A DNA stretch of 5,343 nt from assembly GCA_945957245.1 (NCBI GenBank), contig CAMFLD010000218.1, positions 1-5,343 on the forward strand, read 5' to 3'. This DNA is from an uncultured Flavobacterium sp. Its GTDB lineage: Bacteria > Bacteroidota > Bacteroidia > Flavobacteriales > Flavobacteriaceae. Positions within the stretch are counted from its first letter, which is position 1. The number at the start of each line of letters is the position of its first letter. This document shows, one piece after another, positions 1 to 5,343 of the stretch. Under the pieces are notes generated by a model that was not told where the DNA came from, searched no databases, and saw nothing but the letters and a program-made list of their open reading frames with translations. Both the position numbers and the translations under genes were made by a program.

Positions 1-1185
1 GGTTATCTGAGTTCGATGAAAGCCGATTTAAAAACCATTGCCATTCATGATGAGTCGGGCAGATTTGCCAAAGAATTTAAAAGCGATAAGGAATACAAAT
101 TTGTCGATTTATCACAGCTTGATGTCAAAATATTAAAAGACAGCATTGTAAGGGAAAGCTACGAAGGCTTGTTATTAATTCCAAAAACAGAGGATAATAC
201 TCAACTTCAAAAAAGCATCCAGTTTGTTTCTAATGATACTCCAAACAGTACGCTGATCAGCAATATGGAAGATTTGATTGCTAAGAAGATTACTGCAGAG
301 AATTTCAAGAATGCCGGAATTGATACACTTGCCATAAAAAAAGCTAAAGCAGATGTTGCTATCAATCTGGAGAGTACGTCGGGTGAAAAAACATTTAAGA
401 ATGCGAGTCTGGTTAAAATCATAGCCGGAGGAGGTTTTGGTTACCTAATCATGATGTTCATCGTTTTGTATGGTAATATGGTAATGCGCAGTGTTATTGA
501 AGAAAAAACATCACGTATTATTGAAGTAATCATTTCTTCAGTTAAACCATTCCAACTGATGATGGGTAAAATTATAGGAACATCTCTGGCCGGAGTTTTA
601 CAATTCCTGATTTGGAGTATATTGGGCTTTTTGGCTATGTTCATCCTGACTACCATGTTCCATGTTCACATTGGCGGTGTTGGAGTTCAGGGTCAGGCGA
701 TAGCAGCGGCACAAAGTACTTCAGCTACCGAGGCTCAGATGTATCTTAAAGCACTATGGAATCTTCCTATCGCCACGATACTGATTTCATTTATCATTTA
801 TTTTATTGGAGGTTACTTCCTTTACAGCTCTTTTTATGCTTCAATTGGAGCAGCTGTGGATAACGAAACCGACTCACAACAATTTTTATTACCTATCATT
901 ATGCCTTTGATTTTAGGTGTTTATATAGGATTCTTTACGGTAATTAATGACCCGAATGGTACCATAGCTACTGTATTTTCCATGATTCCGTTGACATCAC
1001 CTATTGTAATGATGATGCGTATACCTTTTGGTGTGCCTTGGTGGCAGATTGTACTTTCCATGTCAATATTGTTTGCTACTTTCTTTGCCGTAGTATGGTT
1101 TGCCGGTAAAATTTACCGTGTGGGTATTTTGATGTATGGTAAAAAACCAACATGGAAAGAACTTATGAAGTGGCTTAAATATTAA
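1..1185 (+). CDS. ABC-2 type (NatB-like) exporter permease, 5' end missing
   Basis: Inner-membrane permease subunit of an ABC exporter of the ABC-2/NatB type; the substrate cannot be told from sequence, and the ATPase partner is not in the window (often it is the gene just upstream). The frame stays open to the left edge (codons GYLSS before the Met at 16). The family normally has a first membrane helix before the extracytoplasmic part seen here, so the ATG at 16 is internal and the gene is truncated by the window. Counting from that Met, residues 1-130 are a soluble, lysine-rich extracytoplasmic domain starting IAIHDESGRF. Then come hydrophobic segments at about 138-157, 193-215, 252-275, 292-310, 317-334 and 343-364. 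The stretch EEKTSRIIEVIISSVKPFQL (162-181) after the first visible helix is the characteristic ABC-2 cytoplasmic segment. The C-terminus is short and basic (YGKKPTWKELMKWLKY). It is separated from the next gene by a likely terminator and a promoter, so it is probably a different transcription unit from the potassium genes. Family is secure; substrate unknown. Confidence 0.9.
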   Translation, partial: GYLSSMKADLKTIAIHDESGRFAKEFKSDKEYKFVDLSQLDVKILKDSIVRESYEGLLLIPKTEDNTQLQKSIQFVSNDTPNSTLISNMEDLIAKKITAENFKNAGIDTLAIKKAKADVAINLESTSGEKTFKNASLVKIIAGGGFGYLIMMFIVLYGNMVMRSVIEEKTSRIIEVIISSVKPFQLMMGKIIGTSLAGVLQFLIWSILGFLAMFILTTMFHVHIGGVGVQGQAIAAAQSTSATEAQMYLKALWNLPIATILISFIIYFIGGYFLYSSFYASIGAAVDNETDSQQFLLPIIMPLILGVYIGFFTVINDPNGTIATVFSMIPLTSPIVMMMRIPFGVPWWQIVLSMSILFATFFAVVWFAGKIYRVGILMYGKKPTWKELMKWLKY

Positions 1186-1193
1186 GATGCAGG

Positions 1194-1240
1194 CATAAAG
1201 ATTTTATAAAAAGAGAATCTTTATAAAATCTTTATGTTTT
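1194..1240 (+). terminator. Perfect 17-bp inverted repeat, probable intrinsic terminator
   Basis: The left arm CATAAAGATTTTATAAA (1194-1210) is exactly complementary to TTTATAAAATCTTTATG (1220-1236), with a 9-base loop AAGAGAATC and TTTT at 1237-1240. It begins 9 bp after the permease stop codon, which is the usual place for a rho-independent terminator. The stem is very AT-rich and the T tract is short, so termination strength is uncertain. Because it also lies upstream of the sensor-kinase promoter, a role as a regulator-binding palindrome cannot be excluded. Confidence 0.6.
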
Positions 1241-1278
1241 CTAACACTTGCTTTATATCCTACTTATAACGAATGCCA

Positions 1279-1286
1279 TAACTTTG
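1279..1286 (+). promoter_or_regulatory. Candidate Bacteroidetes -7 promoter element (TAACTTTG)
   Basis: TAACTTTG fits the Bacteroidetes primary sigma -7 consensus TAnnTTTG at every fixed position. It ends 22 bases before the kinase ATG at 1309, leaving a short leader of about 15-18 nt. The -33 TTG is not well placed: the nearest is TTG at 1248-1250, 28 bases upstream, longer than the usual 17-23. A weak -33 would fit a promoter that depends on an activator, but that is inference. The bases just before the ATG are A-rich without a Shine-Dalgarno sequence, as is normal in this phylum. Confidence 0.5.
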
Positions 1287-1308
1287 TCAAAAATTAAGAG
1301 CATTTACA

Positions 1309-2415
1309 ATGTTGGATTCTAAAACCAGAAACAATCAGTATTTAATCAGCTTACTCTCGGTAGCTGCACTTTCCTTTTTTGGAATGGCTGTTCGTGATGT
1401 AGTGGATTACAAAATTATAGGCTACCTGCTTCTGTTTTTGGTTTCAATACTGGCCATTTTCCTTGAAATCAAACCGGTTTTGCTCGCTGCTGTTCTTGGA
1501 GCTCTGGCACTTGATTTTCTGTTCATTAAGCCTTACTACACTTTACACGTAGCCACTGCCGAAGATACGTTGTTGTTGCTCTTGTTTTTCATCATTACGC
1601 TTATCAATGCTGTTTTGACCTATAAAATCAAACGGATGCAGAAAGCTATACATGTTAAGGAAACCCGGGCTAATACCATGAAGCTTTACAATACGCTGCT
1701 GGATTCGCTTTCGCATGAATTACGTACGCCTATTGCGGCAATCATTGGTTCGATAGATACGTTGCAACAGAAAAGCGTAAACCTTACCGCCGACAGTAGG
1801 GAAAATCTGTTGAACGAAATTGAAAAAGCTTCTATCAAACTTAATTATCAGGTAGAGAATTTATTGAATATGTCCCGTTTGGAATCCGGTTACATTCAGC
1901 CTAAACTGGATTGGTGCGATATCAAAGAAATTATATACAATGTCTGCAACCGCCTTAGTGAGGAACTCAGCCAGCATAAATTGATAATTACTACAGATGA
2001 AAATTTGCCGCTTTTTAAACTCGATTACGGTTTGATGGAGCAAATCCTGTACAACCTGATTTACAATGCAGCACAGCACACTCCTAAAGGATCTAAAATA
2101 AAAGAGGAAGCTAAATATATAGTCGATGCAGATTACGATTCGCATATAGATGTTATCAAAAAATGCGTGATTACCATTACGGATGATGGACATGGATTTC
2201 CGGAAGCCGAAATTGATAAGGTTTTTGATAAATTTTACCGCCTTCATAACTCCAAAACCGGAGGAACCGGCTTAGGGCTTTCTATAGTTAAAGGTTTTGT
2301 GGAAGTACAGAATGGAACGATAAAATTGAGTAATACCGAAGAAGGTGGTGCTGAGTTTGAAATGAATTTTACTGTAGATTGTTTGCCAACTAATAGTGTA
2401 CCCAATGAGCAATAG
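1309..2415 (+). CDS. kdpD: KdpD-type sensor histidine kinase, short form without N-terminal sensor half
   Basis: Membrane histidine kinase (368 aa) that should autophosphorylate and pass phosphate to the response regulator encoded next to it, controlling potassium uptake genes. Residues about 11-28, 36-53, 56-73 and 86-105 form four membrane helices. The segment LDFLFIKPYYTLHVATAEDT (69-88) matches the loop between helices 3 and 4 of the KdpD membrane domain (DUF4118). The kinase core follows: H-box SLSHELRTPIAAI with phospho-acceptor His136; N-box NLIYNAAQHTP (249-259); G1 box DDGHGFP (292-298); F-box KVFDKFYR (304-311); G2 box GGTGLGLSIV (318-327). All catalytic motifs look intact. Classical KdpD is about 900 aa and begins with a KdpD domain (nucleotide-binding; c-di-AMP in some species) and a USP domain; both are absent. 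There is about 16 aa of extra, charged sequence between the N and G1 boxes (around 264-284). The ATG at 1309 is chosen because it lies a few residues before the first helix, downstream of a promoter element. The gene overlaps the regulator by 11 bp, so the pair is co-translated. Kinase identity is secure; the KdpD assignment rests on the membrane domain and the KdpE neighbour. Confidence 0.9.
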   Translation: MLDSKTRNNQYLISLLSVAALSFFGMAVRDVVDYKIIGYLLLFLVSILAIFLEIKPVLLAAVLGALALDFLFIKPYYTLHVATAEDTLLLLLFFIITLINAVLTYKIKRMQKAIHVKETRANTMKLYNTLLDSLSHELRTPIAAIIGSIDTLQQKSVNLTADSRENLLNEIEKASIKLNYQVENLLNMSRLESGYIQPKLDWCDIKEIIYNVCNRLSEELSQHKLIITTDENLPLFKLDYGLMEQILYNLIYNAAQHTPKGSKIKEEAKYIVDADYDSHIDVIKKCVITITDDGHGFPEAEIDKVFDKFYRLHNSKTGGTGLGLSIVKGFVEVQNGTIKLSNTEEGGAEFEMNFTVDCLPTNSVPNEQ

Positions 2416-3091
2416 TTTTTCCATATTAGTTGTTGACGATGAAAGTCAAATCAGAAAGCTGCTCGAAATTACGCTCGAAGCAAATGGGTATAAACTTCTT
2501 TTTGCCATCAATGGGAAGGAAGCCATAACTATGGCGGCAAGCCATCAGCCGGATTTGATTCTGCTCGATTTAGGATTGCCGGATGAAGACGGACAGGATG
2601 TACTTAGAAAGCTTAGGGATTGGTACCAAAATCCGATTATTATACTTTCCGTAAAAAGCACGGAACAGGAAATCGTTAAGGCATTAGATAACGGGGCAAA
2701 TGATTATCTGACCAAACCATTCAGAACACTGGAATTATTAGCCAGAATCAGAACGGCTCTTCGTGGCAGCTTTACGCAAACTCAGGAACCGATAGTAGCT
2801 TTTGGAGATATCACGGTAGATTTTGCTTCAAGGATTATTAAACTTAACGATGAGGTACTGAAGCTGACAGCTACGGAATACAATTTACTTACATTACTAA
2901 TCAAAAATGACGGACGGGTACTTACACATCAGTATATTCTAAAAGAAATCTGGGGCAATTCTTATGCGGAACAAACCCAGTATTTAAGAGTGTTTGTTGC
3001 GCAGCTTCGGAAAAAAATAGAAGCAGATCCCAACCGGCCTCAATACATCATCACTGAATCGGGGGTAGGTTATCGCTTTAATTCGGGTTAA
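2405..3091 (+). CDS. kdpE: KdpE-type response regulator (OmpR/PhoB family)
   Basis: Cytoplasmic DNA-binding response regulator (228 aa) expected to be phosphorylated by the adjacent kinase and to activate potassium-uptake genes. The receiver domain (about 5-120) has the acidic pair Asp11/Asp12, phospho-acceptor Asp55 in LILLDLGLPDEDG, Ser82 at the Ser/Thr switch position, and Lys104 in YLTKPF. The winged-helix domain (about 130-226) contains LTATEYNLL (154-162), then GRVLTHQYILKEIWG, YLRVFVAQLRKKIEADP and the C-terminal ITESGVGYRF. DLGLPD, the AALD/KALD-type GANDYL stretch, the YLRV...LRKKIE.DP.RP helix and the ITE.G.GYRF ending are the same as or close to E. coli KdpE, which separates it from generic OmpR-type regulators. 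ATG at 2405 is preferred over an in-frame GTG at 2396: it puts the first beta strand (SILVVDDE) at the normal distance from the N-terminus. It overlaps the end of the kinase gene by 11 bp in another frame. Full family length, no missing residues. Confidence 0.93.
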   Translation: MSNSFSILVVDDESQIRKLLEITLEANGYKLLFAINGKEAITMAASHQPDLILLDLGLPDEDGQDVLRKLRDWYQNPIIILSVKSTEQEIVKALDNGANDYLTKPFRTLELLARIRTALRGSFTQTQEPIVAFGDITVDFASRIIKLNDEVLKLTATEYNLLTLLIKNDGRVLTHQYILKEIWGNSYAEQTQYLRVFVAQLRKKIEADPNRPQYIITESGVGYRFNSG

Positions 3092-3187
3092 AAACTAATC
3101 ACATTTCTTATTTATAATTTCTCTGTGGATGTCCTTGTGGTAGTCCATACGGGACAACTCATGTCTAATTTTTTTCAAAAACCAACA
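3092..3187 (+). promoter_or_regulatory. Intergenic leader before kup, possible weak promoter and hairpin
   Basis: These 96 bp separate kdpE from the preferred kup start and hold no gene or convincing terminator, so read-through from kdpDE into kup is possible. TAATTTTT at 3166-3173 matches TAnnTTTG at all but the last position and would give a leader of roughly 10 nt to the ATG at 3188. Its only nearby TTG (3135-3137) is 28 bases upstream, too far for a standard -33. A 5-bp inverted pair, TGTCC (3130-3134) and GGACA (3152-3156), and an overlapping alternative TGGAT/GTCCA (3126-3130 and 3143-3147) could form small hairpins. Both are short enough to arise by chance. The section from 3125 is less AT-rich than its surroundings. 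Confidence 0.3.
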
Positions 3188-5131
3188 ATGAATACTCTAT
3201 CGAATCATCAAAAAGTTACAGCTGTGACGCTGCTTGTAGCACTCGGAATCATTTATGGCGATATTGGGACCAGCCCGCTTTATGTAATGAAGGCGATTAT
3301 TGGTACCCGACAGATATCGGAATTGCTTGTCTATGGTGGAATCTCCTGTGTTTTCTGGACACTTACTTTTCAGACTACCTTTAAATACATTTTCCTTACG
3401 CTTTCGGCGGATAATCATGGCGAAGGTGGTGTATTCTCGCTTTACGCCTTGGTAAAACGTTTTGGAAAAGGAAAACTCGTTATTCCTACCATTCTGGGAG
3501 CGACTACATTATTGGCAGATGGTATCATTACGCCACCTATTTCAGTAGCTTCGGCAGTGGAAGGACTGGAAGTTATTATTCCCAGTATACCGACTATTCC
3601 GATTGTAATTGCCATACTTTCGGGCTTATTCATTTTCCAGCGTTTTGGAACCCAAAAGGTCGGCTTTATTTTTGGCCCTGCAATGGTAATTTGGTTTTCC
3701 ATGCTTTTTGTATTGGGAGTTTCCCAAATTGTGCATCACCCCAGTATACTGAAAGCATTGAATCCGGTTTATGCTTATGAATTATTGGTTCACTATCCTA
3801 AAGGATTCTGGTTATTAGGAGCAGTCTTCCTTTGCACCACAGGGGCTGAGGCTTTATATTCAGATTTAGGGCATTGCGGTAAGCAAAATATCCGCATCAG
3901 TTGGGTATTTGTCAAAATATGTCTTGTGGCCAATTATCTTGGTCAGGCTTCCTGGCTAATGAATCAGGGCAATCCGATGTTAGGTGACCGTAATCCGTTT
4001 TACCAAATCATGCCGCAATGGTTTTTGCTTATTGGAATTATCATTTCGACATTGGCAACCATTATTGCTTCACAGGCACTTATCAGTGGTTCATTTACCT
4101 TAATCAATGAAGCGATTTCACTTAATTTCTGGCCAAGGGTCCGACTTAAAAATCCAACCAATCTTAAGGGGCAAATCTATATTCCGTCTGTAAATACTAT
4201 TCTTTGGATAGGTTGCATACTGATGATTTTGTATTTTAAAACATCAACCCACATGGAGGCGGCTTATGGTTTCTCTATTACTATTGCCATGATGATGACT
4301 ACCCTATTGTTGATGTATTATTTGGTATTTATCAGAAAAATAAACAAAGGCTGGGTGACATTAATCCTGATTGTCTTTTCAATTATAGAAGTTTCCTTTT
4401 TCATTGCCAATGTATCTAAAATTAAGGAACGATGGATGTTCTTATTCTTTGAGCTGTTTATCTTCTTAGTAATGTATGTTTGGTATTATTCAAGAAAAAT
4501 CAACAACCGCTTCCTGAAGTTTACTAATCTGACTGAACAAACACAACTGCTTAAGGAATTGAGCGAAGATGATGCTGTGCCGAAATACGCCACTCATTTG
4601 ATTTACTTATCAAAAGCAGATAAAACCTATGAGATTGAGGAAAAAATACTCAAATCGATTTTCTCAAAACAGCCTAAGCGGGCCGATATTTACTGGTTCT
4701 TTCATATCAACCGAACTAACGAACCTTTTACACTCAACTATGAAGTTATAGAGCTACTGGATGATAAGGTTATCAAGATTGTACTCAATATAGGTTTCAG
4801 GGTACAGCCAAAAGTCGAACTTTACTTCAAGAAAATTGTTCAGGATTTAGTTAACAAAAAAGAACTCAACCTGCATATTCGTCCGGATGGTTCCACTAAA
4901 TACAACGCAGAACCTGATTTCAAGTTTGTCATCATCGAAAAATTCATTTCAGTAGAAAATGATTTTGATATGAAAGAAGGCTTGTTGCTGCATTCGTATT
5001 ACTTCTTAAAAAGTTTGTCACTTTCGGATGAAAAGGCTTTTGGTCTCAATAAAAGCGATGTAGAAGTAGAGGATGTTCCAATAGTGTACCAACCAATTTC
5101 CAAATTACAGTTAGAAAGAAAAATAAATTAA
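3188..5131 (+). CDS. kup: Kup-family potassium uptake transporter
   Basis: Inner-membrane K+ uptake protein of the KUP/HAK/KT family, probably a K+/H+ symporter as in E. coli Kup; 647 aa from this start, typical for the family. Signature segments in order: GIIYGDIGTSPLY (20-32), ADNHGEGGVFSLYAL (74-88), LADGIITPPISVASAVEGLE (109-128), ALYSDLGHCGK with Asp226, then ASQALISGSFTLINEAISL and GQIYIPSVN. About twelve membrane helices fill roughly residues 10-435. The remaining ~200 residues are a hydrophilic cytoplasmic C-terminal domain (IYWFFHINRTNEPF and FRVQPKVELYFKKIVQDL). E. coli-type proteins usually have ITPAISV where this has ITPPISV. Start choice: in-frame GTG at 3125 and ATG at 3161 would extend the protein by 21 or 9 residues, but that sequence (VVVHTG..., MSNFFQKPT) does not resemble Kup. 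The ATG at 3188 begins shortly before the conserved QKVTA...LLVALGIIYGD and follows an A/T-rich stretch. Placed directly after kdpDE and 9 bp before a secreted barrel-like protein, which suggests control by that two-component system (inference). Confidence 0.95.
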   Translation: MNTLSNHQKVTAVTLLVALGIIYGDIGTSPLYVMKAIIGTRQISELLVYGGISCVFWTLTFQTTFKYIFLTLSADNHGEGGVFSLYALVKRFGKGKLVIPTILGATTLLADGIITPPISVASAVEGLEVIIPSIPTIPIVIAILSGLFIFQRFGTQKVGFIFGPAMVIWFSMLFVLGVSQIVHHPSILKALNPVYAYELLVHYPKGFWLLGAVFLCTTGAEALYSDLGHCGKQNIRISWVFVKICLVANYLGQASWLMNQGNPMLGDRNPFYQIMPQWFLLIGIIISTLATIIASQALISGSFTLINEAISLNFWPRVRLKNPTNLKGQIYIPSVNTILWIGCILMILYFKTSTHMEAAYGFSITIAMMMTTLLLMYYLVFIRKINKGWVTLILIVFSIIEVSFFIANVSKIKERWMFLFFELFIFLVMYVWYYSRKINNRFLKFTNLTEQTQLLKELSEDDAVPKYATHLIYLSKADKTYEIEEKILKSIFSKQPKRADIYWFFHINRTNEPFTLNYEVIELLDDKVIKIVLNIGFRVQPKVELYFKKIVQDLVNKKELNLHIRPDGSTKYNAEPDFKFVIIEKFISVENDFDMKEGLLLHSYYFLKSLSLSDEKAFGLNKSDVEVEDVPIVYQPISKLQLERKIN

Positions 5132-5140
5132 ATAAAAACC

Positions 5141-5343
5141 ATGAAAAACACAATTTCAACATTGGCCTTACTTTGCGGTTTAAGTGCATTCTCCCAAGAA
5201 GAAGTCAAAGATACGCTCACAGCCAAAACACCCTTTGAAGGAATGGATATGACCTGGCAGAATGGTTCCGACCGAAGAACAACGCCGCCGGTATTGAGTA
5301 CCAAATATTTTACCGGAAGTATTATGATTGATGCTAATTATAC
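5141..5343 (+). CDS. Secreted, probable outer-membrane beta-barrel (Kdp-associated porin-like), 3' end missing
   Basis: Only the first 67 codons are in the window; the frame is open to the right edge. The N-terminus is a Sec signal peptide: basic start MKN, hydrophobic core ISTLALLCGLSAF, likely signal peptidase I cleavage AFS|Q after residue 18. Cys12 lies inside the hydrophobic core without a lipobox, so this is not a lipoprotein. The mature part begins with an acidic spacer, then PFEGMDMTWQNGSDRR (31-46) and, after TTPPVLS, TKYFTGSIMIDANY (54-67), which reads as a first amphipathic strand. I recall this pattern from Bacteroidetes putative beta-barrel porins (BBP2/OmpL-like family) encoded next to kdpABC; this is recognition from memory and covers only the N-terminus. 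The gene starts 9 bp after the kup stop with no room for a promoter of its own in the gap, so it is probably co-transcribed with kup. A role as an outer-membrane channel for K+ or small solutes is inference. Confidence 0.7.
   Translation, partial: MKNTISTLALLCGLSAFSQEEVKDTLTAKTPFEGMDMTWQNGSDRRTTPPVLSTKYFTGSIMIDANY

Noticed and set aside
16..18. ATG at 16 as the true start of the ABC permease
   Set aside because: The frame is open to the window edge and the family's first membrane helix would be missing; the gene almost certainly begins upstream.
207..656. Two antisense open frames of 71 codons within the permease gene
   Set aside because: Fully inside a conserved coding region, no start context or recognisable product; composition follows from the complementary strand.
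1861..2247. Open frame of 128 codons on the - strand inside the kinase gene
   Set aside because: Lies wholly antisense to the conserved kinase core; its translation is phenylalanine/isoleucine-rich with no recognisable domain, as expected from a shadow of a real gene.
3125..3187. Longer Kup start at GTG 3125 or ATG 3161
   Set aside because: The added residues do not resemble Kup N-termini, and ATG 3188 gives the usual distance to GIIYGDIGTSPLY with a typical A/T-rich context.
3092..3187. A c-di-AMP (ydaO-type) riboswitch before kup
   Set aside because: The gap is shorter than that riboswitch class and I could not find its conserved core; only short chance-level dyads are present.
3197..3702. 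Two antisense open frames (73 and 86 codons) within kup
   Set aside because: They overlay the most conserved Kup motifs, which explain the sequence; no independent evidence of a gene.
5141..5200. Lipoprotein signal in the last gene because of Cys12
   Set aside because: The Cys is preceded by ALL and sits in the hydrophobic core; no lipobox, whereas AFS|Q is a good signal peptidase I site.

Overview
The window looks like chromosomal DNA from a Bacteroidetes bacterium, most likely Flavobacteriaceae. The evidence is AT-rich coding sequence, starts without clear Shine-Dalgarno sequences, a perfect TAnnTTTG promoter element of the Bacteroidetes housekeeping type, and a secreted protein whose signal peptide ends in the flavobacterial form AFS|Q. 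The family assignment is inference from style, not from a marker gene.

Layout, all on the + strand. Positions 1-1185 hold the 3' part of an ABC-2 type (NatB-like) exporter permease; its start lies left of the window. It is followed by a 123-bp gap with a perfect 17-bp inverted repeat (1194-1236) and then a promoter element (1279-1286). From there runs a potassium module: a short KdpD-type sensor histidine kinase (1309-2415), a KdpE-type response regulator overlapping it by 11 bp (2405-3091), a 96-bp leader, the Kup potassium transporter (3188-5131), and, 9 bp later, the start of a secreted, probably outer-membrane beta-barrel protein (5141 to the right edge).

How the genes fit together: the kinase and regulator are a standard two-component pair. 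By family they should sense potassium or osmotic state and switch on potassium uptake. Here the next gene is Kup, not kdpFABC, and the gene after it resembles the outer-membrane porins often found beside kdpABC in Bacteroidetes. A plausible reading is one locus covering signalling, inner-membrane K+ uptake and an outer-membrane channel. The kinase carries only the C-terminal half of classical KdpD (four-helix membrane domain plus kinase core), so the N-terminal KdpD/USP sensor half should be encoded elsewhere, possibly just downstream.

No RNA genes, mobile elements, CRISPR arrays or insertion sequences were seen. Most of the window is recognisable and conserved in type. The points of interest are the gene arrangement and the split sensor kinase, not an unknown system.
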